Below the pieces are notes generated by a model that was not told the DNA's origin, made no database searches, and saw nothing but the letters and a program-made list of their open reading frames with translations. From NCBI GenBank assembly GCA_900556705.1, contig USPT01000011.1, forward strand, positions 1 through 13,935: a stretch of 13,935 nt of DNA, written 5' to 3'. Position numbers and translations under genes: made by a program. Below, in pieces: positions 1 through 5,648 of the stretch (position 1 is the first letter of the stretch; each line of letters starts with the position of its first letter). Origin of the DNA: an uncultured Collinsella sp. Lineage in GTDB: Bacteria > Actinomycetota > Coriobacteriia > Coriobacteriales > Coriobacteriaceae.

Positions 1-286
1 CCTTCTCCTGCGCAGTGATATCAAACCAGTAGATAGGCGAAGCGAAGACAACCATATCGGCGTCTTTCAGTGACTCGATCACGTCGGCCATGTCGTCCTT
101 CTGCACACAGGTGCCCTCGTGGGCGAAGCAATACTGACACCCCAGGCAACCAGCGATCTTCTTGCTGGCAACGCGAACGACCTCGACCGTATTGCCGCCC
201 TCACGCGCGGTCTCGGCAAACGCCTCGACCATGGTGTCGGTATTGGCGCCCTTGCGCGGGCTACCGCTCAACACAACGATATTCAT
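1..286 (-). CDS. Flavodoxin-like NADPH-dependent FMN reductase (3' end cut by window edge)
   Basis: The first 95 codons of a minus-strand gene are visible; the C-terminus lies outside the window. The start is the ATG at 286, preceded by a strong GGAGGGAG ribosome site. The N-terminus MNIVVLSGSPRKGANTD is the phosphate-binding loop of the flavodoxin/NADPH-dependent FMN reductase fold. A Cys-x-x-Cys-x-x-x-Cys-like stretch (GCLGCQYCF) follows at about residues 50-58, and a third-strand motif ending FASPIYWF at about 80-88. These cysteines are typical of the iron-sulfur flavoprotein-like branch. The family transfers electrons from NAD(P)H through FMN in the cytoplasm; the substrate here is unknown. 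It lies downstream of the hydrolase pseudogene in the same direction, but the 147-bp gap carries a plausible promoter, so it may be transcribed separately. The family call is confident, the exact role is not. Confidence 0.85.
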   Translation of the reverse strand, partial: MNIVVLSGSPRKGANTDTMVEAFAETAREGGNTVEVVRVASKKIAGCLGCQYCFAHEGTCVQKDDMADVIESLKDADMVVFASPIYWFDITAQEK

Positions 287-303
287 AAGAATCTCCCTCC
301 TTC

Positions 304-330
304 ATGCCGCAGGCGCGCGGCATATTTTTT
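304..330 (+). terminator. Hairpin with T-tract, antisense to the flavodoxin leader
   Basis: Perfect 7-bp arms ATGCCGC (304-310) and GCGGCAT (317-323) enclose a 6-nt loop and are followed on the plus strand by A and six T. Read on the plus strand this has the form of an intrinsic terminator, although no plus-strand gene precedes it. Read on the minus strand it is a leader hairpin directly upstream of the flavodoxin ribosome site, where it could affect translation. The structure is seen; the function is inferred. Confidence 0.4.
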
Positions 331-360
331 GTTTTAACCAAAACGGATGGAGCTATTCAA
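331..360 (-). promoter_or_regulatory. Possible sigma-70 promoter for the flavodoxin gene, overlapping a palindrome
   Basis: On the minus strand TTGAAT (355-360) and TAAAAC (331-336) are separated by 18 bp, a usable -35/-10 pair. The -10 lies inside the palindromic GTTTTAACCAAAAC (331-344), which could be an operator. The -10 is a weak match, so this is tentative. Confidence 0.35.
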
Positions 361-433
361 TCGCCTCGTTTCAGCTACTCCCACTCTTTAGAAGAATCGT
401 TGCTGGAGACTTGGCATTGAATCAAGGTGCGCC

Positions 434-1411
434 TTATTTCAGATATTCCTCAAAGAATGCCTTCAGCTTTCCAAACGGAATGACGTCCATCTGATCGTAA
501 AGGTCGGTGTGGCTGGCACCAGGGATAATAAGCAGCTCCTTGTTGTCCCCGGTCAGTTTGCTGTACGCGGTTTCGCTGAAATAGCGGGAGTGCGCCTTCT
601 CGCCATGCACCAGCAACACAGCAGAGCGGATTTCGCTGCTATATTGCAAAATCGGCATATTCAAAAACGACAGCGAGGACGTCACATTCCAGCCGCCTTT
701 GGAGCCCAGGCTGCGGGGATGGTAGCCTCGCGGAGTCTTGTAGTAGTCGTAATAGTCCGCCACAAACTACGGCGCGTCATCGGGCAGCTGATCGACCACG
801 CCGCCCGCCAGCGCGTAGCTGTCATTTTTATAGTCCTCGGTGCGCTGCGCGTTCAGCGCTTTACGCTTCTCAAAGCGCGCCTGCTCGGAATCCTCGGCGT
901 CAAAGTAGCCGTTTGCGGTCACGCGGGTCATATCGTACATGGTCATAGCCGCGGTGGCCTTGATGCGGGTGTCGATGGCTGCGGCATTGATTGCCATGCC
1001 GCCCCAACCGCAGATGCCGATGATACCGATGCGCTCCAGGTCAACGCTATTCTGCACAGAGAGGAAATCCACCGCTGCGCAGAAATCCTCGGTGTTGATG
1101 TCCGGCGATGCCACATAGCGGGGTGCACCGTCGCTCTCGCCGGTATAGGACGGGTCGAAGGCAATCGCGAAAAAGCCCAGCTCCGCCATTTTCTGCGCAT
1201 AAAGGCCGGACGTTTGCTCCTTCACCGCGCCAAACGGACCGCTGACGGCGATGGCAGGCAGCTTGCCTTTCACGTTCTTTGGCACGTAGACGTCGACCAC
1301 CAACGTGATGCCGTATCGGTTGTTGAAAGTCGCCTTGCCGCACTCAACCTTGTCACTTTTGGGGAACACCTTGTCCCATTCCTACGCTAGATTCAACTGT
1401 TCCATCTTCAT
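434..1411 (-). pseudogene. Alpha/beta hydrolase (dienelactone-hydrolase-like) interrupted by two in-frame TAG codons
   Basis: One continuous minus-strand frame of 325 sense-plus-stop codons encodes a recognisable alpha/beta hydrolase, but contains TAG at 1382-1384 (codon 10) and TAG at 767-769. Sequence on both sides of each stop stays in frame. Visible family landmarks are the nucleophile-elbow-like IGICGWGGMAINAAA, an acid-region LVHGEKAHSRYF, and a late IPGASHTDLYD supplying the likely catalytic His. Both stops fall where relatives, as I recall the family, carry Gln (LA-stop-EWDK and DAP-stop-FVADYYDYYK), consistent with CAG to TAG transitions. The gene overlaps the upstream cupin gene by ATGA at 1408-1411; a second ATG at 1405 has better spacing from the AAGGAGG site. 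Translation of an intact enzyme needs amber suppression; inactivation is more likely. Confidence 0.85.
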
Positions 1412-2172
1412 GCCTCCTTGTTAGTCGCTGTAAGGTATTCCTCGTCGTCCACAGGCTCCAACCACTCGTTGGAGGTCTCCTCGCCCGGAACCTCCACCGC
1501 GAGATGGGAGAACCAGCTGTCGGGCGCCGCACCGTGCCAGTGCTTTACGCCCGCAGGAATATTTACTACATCGCCAGGGCACAGCTCCTGTGCCGGTTTG
1601 CCCCATTCCTGGTAAAGCCCTCGACCAGCCACGCAGACGAGGATCTGTCCGCCGCCGCTTTTGGCGTGATGGATGTGCCAGTTGTTGCGGCAGCCGGGTT
1701 CGAACGTCACGTTGTAGACGCCGACCTGCTTGGTGGAAAGGGGCGCGAGGTAGCTTTGCCCGATAAAGTACTTCGCAAATGCGTCGTTGGGGGCGCCGAT
1801 AGGAAAGGCCATCTCGTTTTGGTGCTCAGCTCTTGCGTCGGCGGCGTCGCCATCCGCCCAGACCTCCTTCGCCATGCGAAAGGCCGCCCACGCCTTGGGC
1901 CATCCCGCGTAAAACGCCGCATGCGTAAGGATTTCCGCTATCTCAGCCCTGGTCACCCCGTTGCTCTTTGCGGACATCAGATGATATTGGAACGAAGAGT
2001 CCGTCAGCCCCTGCGCCATTAGGGCCACCACCGTCACCACGCTGCGGTCTCGAAGGGAAAGCCCGTCTTCTCGGCTCCACACCTCGCCGAACAGCACATC
2101 GTCATTGAGCTGAGCGAATTTGGGGGCAAAATCCCCCAGGGCGTCTCTGCCCGCCGTCTGTTTAATTGCCAT
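1408..2172 (-). CDS. Carboxymuconolactone decarboxylase-like / cupin fusion protein
   Basis: A 254-residue cytoplasmic protein. Residues about 15-105 form an AhpD/carboxymuconolactone-decarboxylase-like helical domain containing FQYHLMSAKSNGVTRAE and lacking the CxxC pair of peroxidase-type members. Residues about 145-235 form a cupin barrel with metal-ligand candidates His166, His168 and His169 (WHIHH) and His211/His213 (KHWHGA); a Gln stands near the position of the usual cupin Glu. The start at ATG 2172 is fixed by AGGAGGAAA eight bases upstream; the frame extends to 2271 but without a ribosome site. Its stop overlaps the hydrolase start (ATGA), so the two were translationally coupled. Such fusions commonly sit beside MerR regulators, hydrolases and flavin reductases in gut anaerobes; the substrate is not known. 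Expression probably comes from the MerR-controlled promoter about 220 bp upstream. Confidence 0.88.
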   Translation of the reverse strand: MAIKQTAGRDALGDFAPKFAQLNDDVLFGEVWSREDGLSLRDRSVVTVVALMAQGLTDSSFQYHLMSAKSNGVTRAEIAEILTHAAFYAGWPKAWAAFRMAKEVWADGDAADARAEHQNEMAFPIGAPNDAFAKYFIGQSYLAPLSTKQVGVYNVTFEPGCRNNWHIHHAKSGGGQILVCVAGRGLYQEWGKPAQELCPGDVVNIPAGVKHWHGAAPDSWFSHLAVEVPGEETSNEWLEPVDDEEYLTATNKEA

Positions 2173-2236
2173 GATCGATTTCCTCCTATCGATGGTTCTG
2201 GACACGAATCTGTTTACGCATGGCCAAGTGGCCCGC

Positions 2237-2371
2237 CTAGATTCCCATGCCCATTCGTCGCGCCTGCTCAAGAGCAGGGTGCCCGGCGATATTACCCACG
2301 TCGTTCACGCCGCCGGCGAAAACCGTTCCGGCAAGCGTGCGCCTTTGGCGAAAATCCCTTGCGCTCCCAAT
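2237..2371 (-). pseudogene. C-terminal remnant of an FMN reductase/flavodoxin-family gene
   Basis: A minus-strand frame from 2371 to the TAG at 2237-2239 encodes a tail including RTLAGTVFAGGVNDVGNIAG and then HPALEQARRMGMGI. This resembles the C-terminus of NADPH-dependent FMN reductases, which end in a glycine-rich strand followed by a helix of the form HPxLxEAxxxG. No start codon or N-terminal flavin-binding loop is present: the frame is closed by TAA at 2372-2374, next to the MerR-type promoter. The reading is that a deletion removed the 5' part of the first gene of the operon and left its tail as the cupin gene's leader. The family assignment comes from recalled motifs, not a search. Confidence 0.6.
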
Positions 2372-2388
2372 TTATATTGACGAGAATG

Positions 2389-2419
2389 AAGGTAATACCT
2401 AAACCTAACTTTAGGTCAA
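2389..2419 (-). promoter_or_regulatory. MerR-type promoter and operator driving the leftward operon
   Basis: On the minus strand TTGACC (2414-2419) and TACCTT (2389-2394) are 19 bp apart, the elongated spacing that MerR-family activators compensate by untwisting DNA. Between them is a perfect dyad, ACCTAAA (2397-2403) and TTTAGGT (2410-2416), with a 6-bp centre. The divergent MerR gene begins 32 bp away. The geometry strongly suggests this regulator activates the cupin/hydrolase operon; a weak rightward TTGACG at 2377-2382 might serve the regulator itself. Confidence 0.8.
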
Positions 2420-2450
2420 GGAGTAAATTCGAGATTTGTCCGGAGGGACC

Positions 2451-2891
2451 ATGTACACAATCGGACAGGTGGCGGAGATGTTCGATCTGCCCGTTTCCAC
2501 GCTGCGTTATTACGACAAGCAGAGATTGTTCCCGGAATTGGAGCGGACGTCCGGCATTCGCCGATTCGGCGATACGGAACTCGAGGCGCTTCGGGTCATC
2601 GAATGCCTGAAGAAGGCCGGAATGGAGATCAAGGACATCCGGCTGTTCATGGAATGGTGTGCGGAGGGCCCATCGACATATCCCAAGCGCAAGGCCATGT
2701 TCGAGGAGCGGAAGACCCACATGGAGTCGGAGATCGCGAAGATGAACCGCGCGCTGGACATGTTGAAGTTCAAATGCTGGTACTACGAGCAGGCGATTCA
2801 GGATGGCAACGAGGATAGACTGAAGGCGCTGATTCCCGACAATTTGCCGGAAGAAATCAAAAGTACCTACGAAAACGCCCACACTCAATAA
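2451..2891 (+). CDS. MerR-family transcriptional regulator
   Basis: A 146-residue protein. Residues 1-70 form the winged helix-turn-helix of the family, with YTIGQVAEMFDLPVSTLRYY followed by DKQRLFPELERTSGIRRF. Residues about 75-125 form the dimerising helix, with charged heptads (FEERKTHMESEIAKMNRALD). The C-terminus is short. There is no cluster of cysteines like the metal sites of MerR or CueR; it has Cys at the WC and KCW positions only, so a small organic effector is likelier than a metal. The start at ATG 2451 is preceded by CGGAGGG. It is divergent from the cupin/hydrolase/FMN-reductase genes, with a MerR-type operator between, so it almost certainly regulates them. The effector is unknown. 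Confidence 0.92.
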   Translation: MYTIGQVAEMFDLPVSTLRYYDKQRLFPELERTSGIRRFGDTELEALRVIECLKKAGMEIKDIRLFMEWCAEGPSTYPKRKAMFEERKTHMESEIAKMNRALDMLKFKCWYYEQAIQDGNEDRLKALIPDNLPEEIKSTYENAHTQ

Positions 2892-2944
2892 TGCCGCCCG
2901 ATGCTCAAGGGGCTTTGGCAAGGAGTTGTTTTAGGCAGACATGC

Positions 2945-2979
2945 AAAAAGAAAGCCTCCGAACCAGAGGGTCCGGAGGC
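2945..2979 (-). terminator. Intrinsic terminator facing a minus-strand gene fragment; possibly bidirectional
   Basis: Arms GCCTCCG (2954-2960) and CGGAGGC (2973-2979) enclose a 12-nt loop that can pair further internally. On the minus strand the stem is followed by TTTCTTTTTGC, a good U-tract. On the plus strand, downstream of the MerR gene, the tract is only TGTTATT. It therefore best serves the truncated gene at 2991-3101 and may also end the merR transcript. Confidence 0.7.
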
Positions 2980-2990
2980 TGTTATTCCCG

Positions 2991-3101
2991 TTATTTCGCT
3001 GGTGGCTTTGCTCTATGGCGGCGCCGAAACAGCATCAGGCGGTACTCGACGGTATCAAAACGCGAGTTCAAAAGCCAGTTCCCGTTAATACCACTCAGTG
3101 A
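2991..3101 (-). pseudogene. Orphan C-terminal gene fragment, family not recognised
   Basis: A minus-strand frame of 36 codons ends at TAA 2991-2993, directly before the terminator. It encodes a basic tail including INGNWLLNSRFDTVEYRLM and then LFRRRHRAKPPAK. Codon use is gene-like (GC-ending third positions) and the arrangement of tail plus terminator is that of a real gene end. Upstream it is closed by TAG at 3102-3104 with no start. I do not recognise the family; the aromatic then poly-basic pattern would fit the end of a membrane protein or enzyme. The 5' part seems to have been lost by deletion. Confidence 0.4.
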
Positions 3102-3104
3102 CTA

Positions 3105-3599
3105 ATCCAGTCCGAGTGTTGTCGATGCGTGTCACGTCGTACCGCCTAAGGGCTGATTCGTGCGCAATTTGGGCAAATCAGGCCCTTGATTCGCGATTTC
3201 GAGAATGACTCAATTGATTCGCAAAACCGCAAGTCGCTCCTTTAATCACTCCCTGGTTTCCGCCGGGGTTCGTAGCGGGTGGCGTGAAAAGGGGTGATTC
3301 AAAGGGTCGGAGAGATGCCCGTAGCGCAATCGTCAGGTATTGGCGCGGTGAGGGACTTCTCACCTCCATCAGTCCAAATCGTCAAGCTCCGAAAGACGTC
3401 GAGCCAGAGAAAAGGACCTATTTCCCGTCATGGATTGGGTTTACCTGCATGACTAGAGCCCTGGTGTAATTGACTGGATCACCGTCCCGAGAACCGGTAT
3501 CGACCTGCCTGTCCGCCAAGCTCCTTCTTCAGCTCCAGCCTAGCATCTGATTCGCGCCGCTATAAGCGAAAACCGAAGAGATGCGTCTTAGCCAAGAAA
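3105..3599. other. About 500 bp with no supportable gene
   Basis: Neither strand has a convincing gene. A 63-codon minus-strand frame (3178-3369) lacks a ribosome site and has no family resemblance. A 26-codon minus-strand piece ending at TGA near 3483 (contains LELKKELGGQAGRYRFSGR) has gene-like codons and may be another fragment. A small hairpin GGTGAG/CTCACC lies at 3347-3364 without a T-tract. I see no tRNA, known riboswitch core or transposon end. Confidence 0.5.
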
Positions 3600-3631
3600 A
3601 TAAGGTTAGCCTTATCTTACTTCATGATTCG
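3154..3631 (+). repeat. Five dispersed copies of TGATTCG
   Basis: The heptamer TGATTCG occurs exactly at 3154-3160, 3187-3193, 3215-3221, 3548-3554 and 3625-3631, all on the same strand, three of them extended to TGATTCGC. A near copy, TGATTCA, is at 3295-3301. The spacing is irregular. This is well above chance for under 500 bp, but the role is unknown. Confidence 0.5.
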
Positions 3632-3657
3632 TGTATTATAGTTAGATGACTCTAACT
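3600..3657 (+). promoter_or_regulatory. Promoter region with two metal-box-like palindromes
   Basis: Two perfect inverted repeats precede the methyltransferase cluster. One is ATAAGG-TTAG-CCTTAT (3600-3615); the other is AGTTAGA-TGAC-TCTAACT (3640-3657). A candidate -10, TATTAT, lies between them at 3634-3639. The TTAGG/CCTAA-like and GTTAG/CTAAC half-sites resemble operators of DtxR/MntR-type metal-dependent repressors, and bracketing a promoter fits repression. No such regulator is in the window, so the assignment is inference. Confidence 0.5.
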
Positions 3658-3674
3658 GTTTGGGGGCGACAGCC

Positions 3675-4303
3675 ATGCACGAACGCGAGGGTTTCTGGGA
3701 CAAGAACGCCGGTCGGTATGACCGTTTCATGCGAAACGACCGGGCGGCGTATGAGAAGATGTATGGGCTGATCCGGCCGGTAGTGAAAGCAAAAACCGTA
3801 CTGGAGGTTGCCACCGGCACGGGGCTTATCGCAAAGAGCATCGTGAATGCGGCGGCGCACATCGAGGCTACGGACGCCTCTGCAAAGATGATCCTTGAAG
3901 CAAAGCGGGACAATCAATCCGCAAAGCTGCACTTTTCCGTACAAGATATGTTCCGCCTGCCCTATGCACAGAAGTCCTTCGAAGTGGTGATCGCGTCCAA
4001 CGCGCTTCACATAGTGCCGCATCCGGAAAAGGCCCTGCAAGAAATCAGGCGGGTGCTGAAGGACGACGGCGTGCTCATCGCGCCAACCTTCACCCACGCG
4101 GGAAACTCGGTTTCCGGCAAGGCAAAAGCTTTTTCATGAGTATGGCGGGGTTCCCCCTCCACAGCAGGTGGACAAGCGAGGAATACCTGCGTTTCCTGCG
4201 TCAAAACGGCTGGGCGGTGCAGAAAAGCGCGGTGCTGAAGGCCTCGTTCCCGCTGACCTATGCGGAATGCACGAAATCGGAGGGGCCAGATGTCGTTCTT
4301 TGA
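3675..4303 (+). pseudogene. Class I SAM-dependent methyltransferase, frameshifted in a T5 run
   Basis: The start at ATG 3675 follows TGGGGGCGA. The frame encodes a Methyltransf_11-type enzyme: EGFWDKNAGRYDRFM at the N-terminus, SAM-binding motif I VLEVATGTGLIAKS at about residues 42-55, an acidic loop EATDAS, and the post-motif III region LQEIRRVLKDDGVLIAPTF. At the T-run 4130-4134 the frame reaches TGA at 4137-4139. The -1 frame continues the family sequence exactly: FFMSMAGFPLHSRWTSEEY, then ASFPLTYAECTKSEG, to TGA at 4301-4303. Adding one T restores a 209-residue protein, the normal size. Either a 1-bp deletion (or a sequencing slip) or, less likely, slippage restores the frame. The corrected end overlaps the next start by 14 bp, typical of a coupled operon. 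Confidence 0.82.
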
Positions 4304-4655
4304 AAACACCCGCAAGCCCGTGGGCCTCGGCGGGAAACTTATGGTTGCCATGATGAATCTGGGCCACAGCCCTGTGGCGCGGTGGGGACTTCGATTTCTA
4401 CGACTTGCGCCAAATGCCAAGGTGCTGGATTGCGGCTGTGGCGGCGGGGCGAACATAAAACGGCTGCTGGAAAAATGCCCGCATGGCGTCGTCAAAGGCA
4501 TCGACTATTCGCCCGTCAGCGTGGAGAAGGCTAGAAAGCTCAACCGAACTGCAATTCAGGAGGGGCATTGCGCCGTTCTGCAAGGCAGTGTGGCGGATAT
4601 GGTATTTGAGGACGTCATGCGGGCATTTTTGCATCCATCCTGCACATGGCAATAG
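4290..4655 (+). pseudogene. Second class I SAM methyltransferase, C-terminal half lost
   Basis: The frame begins at ATG 4290 after GGAGGGGCC. It encodes MSFFENTRKPVGLGGKLM, then the SAM-binding motif VLDCGCGGGANIKRLL (residues 45-60) and GIDYSPVSVEKA. Family members run to roughly 200 residues or more, whereas this frame has 121. After about residue 107 (MVFED, near 4611) the sequence stops resembling a methyltransferase and continues as VMRAFLHPSCTWQ to a TAG. The motifs for substrate binding and the C-terminal strands are missing, so activity is unlikely. The break coincides with the start of a membrane-protein tail in another frame, indicating an internal deletion that fused two genes. Confidence 0.75.
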
Positions 4656-4711
4656 GCATGACGGTCATAGCGGCTGTGCTGGCGGCGATTGTGACAGTTG
4701 TTATTCACTGA
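4613..4711 (+). pseudogene. C-terminal tail of a membrane protein
   Basis: In a frame different from the methyltransferase, RHAGIFASILHMAIGMTVIA followed by AVLAAIVTVVIH runs to TGA 4709-4711. About 25 consecutive nonpolar residues form a clear transmembrane helix ending at the C-terminus. No start exists because the frame is closed by TGA at 4607-4609. It is probably the last helix of a transporter gene that sat between the second and third methyltransferases. The transporter family cannot be named from this piece. Confidence 0.5.
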
Positions 4712-4722
4712 GGAAGAAACCT

Positions 4723-5553
4723 ATGAAATGTAAAATTGAGAAAAACACCGTTCAGGAGACGCTGATCCTCCCGCTGTATTCCCGGAAGCTGTGTACGGAG
4801 CTGTACCCGAACCTTTATAGGGATGAAACAGCGGTTCGTCTGCTCGACCAAATCGACTACGACTTTTCAGAGGCAGAGAAAAACTCCCGTAGCCTGATGC
4901 AGCGCTTTGGTGCGCTGGAGGTGGCCACACGGCAGAGTGATCTTGCTTTCGAGGTGCGGGATTACCTGAAAGGCCACCCCAATGCGGCGGTGGTCAATCT
5001 GGGCTGCGGGCTGGACAACACCGGCAGAACCTGCGACAACGGTAGATGCAAGATCTACAATCTGGACTTCCCGGATGTGATCGCCTTGCGGCAGCAGCTA
5101 CTGCCCGCCGGGGATCGGGAACAAAATATCCCCTGCGACCTGAAAGACACCGCATGGTTTGGCAAAATCGATGCCTCCGGCGGGGCGGTGCTCTTTGCCT
5201 CCGGGGTGTTCTATTACTTTCTAACCCAGCAGGTCCGGGAACTGGTGCGGGAGATGGCGGACGCTTTCCCCGGCGGTGTGCTGGTCTTTGATGCTGCCAA
5301 TCGAACGGCAGTAAAGATGATCGCAAAAACATGGCTTAAGACTGCAAAAATCAAGGATGTGGGGGCATATTTTGCGGTTTCGGATGCCGCCAAGGAAATC
5401 GGCACGTGGAACAGCCGCCTGCAGGTCACAAGTCGCGGCTATATGCTGGGTTACAACGATTTGAGGGACCCTTCTGTCAGCGGCTTTTTCCGGTTTCTCG
5501 CAAGGGTCGGTGACAACGGGATGAAAATGCAAATCGTGAAAATAAGATTTTGA
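4723..5553 (+). CDS. Class I SAM methyltransferase, leucine carboxyl methyltransferase-like
   Basis: A 276-residue intact protein starting at ATG 4723, preceded by GAGGAAG. It shows the LCM/PPM1-type pattern: substrate-region RSLMQRFGALEVATRQSDLA at about 56-75, SAM motif VVNLGCGLDNTGR at 90-102, and YNLDFPDVIALRQQLLP at 112-128, the place of the second SAM contact. These enzymes methylate carboxyl or hydroxyl groups, and bacterial members often act on small secondary metabolites. It is the last gene of the methyltransferase cluster and the only intact one. It starts 11 bp after the membrane-protein tail and ends before a strong terminator. The substrate is unknown. If the pathway needed the other two enzymes, this gene may be a survivor without a pathway. 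Confidence 0.85.
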   Translation: MKCKIEKNTVQETLILPLYSRKLCTELYPNLYRDETAVRLLDQIDYDFSEAEKNSRSLMQRFGALEVATRQSDLAFEVRDYLKGHPNAAVVNLGCGLDNTGRTCDNGRCKIYNLDFPDVIALRQQLLPAGDREQNIPCDLKDTAWFGKIDASGGAVLFASGVFYYFLTQQVRELVREMADAFPGGVLVFDAANRTAVKMIAKTWLKTAKIKDVGAYFAVSDAAKEIGTWNSRLQVTSRGYMLGYNDLRDPSVSGFFRFLARVGDNGMKMQIVKIRF

Positions 5554-5572
5554 GAGACAAAAATGCAAAAGA

Positions 5573-5610
5573 CGAGCGCTTCTTGCCGCCCAATTGGCAA
5601 GAAGCGCTCG
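5573..5610. terminator. Strong bidirectional intrinsic terminator
   Basis: Perfect 15-bp arms CGAGCGCTTCTTGCC (5573-5587) and GGCAAGAAGCGCTCG (5596-5610) flank an 8-nt loop. Rightward it is followed by CCTTTTCTT; leftward by TCTTTTGCATTTTTG. It ends both the methyltransferase cluster and the convergent sugar operon. Confidence 0.92.
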
Positions 5611-5648
5611 CCTTTTCTTAACGCGTTGTATGGCGGAGAGAGTGCAAG

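Noticed and set aside
434..1411. TAG reassigned to glutamine in this genome
   Set aside because: The GH172, EIIA and EIID genes in the same window end with TAG at family-typical C-termini, so TAG still works as a stop. Only local suppression or decay remains.
2173..2271. Longer N-terminus for the decarboxylase-cupin protein
   Set aside because: The extension has no ribosome site, no family resemblance, and overlaps the FMN-reductase remnant in another frame. AGGAGGAAA before 2172 decides the start.
3178..3369. 63-codon minus-strand ORF
   Set aside because: No ribosome site, no recognisable domain, and it spans several TGATTCG copies; probably chance or part of a repeat.
3660..3674. TTG start five codons upstream for the first methyltransferase
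   Set aside because: ATG 3675 sits at proper distance from GGGGGCGA and matches the usual family N-terminus; the TTG lies next to the operator.
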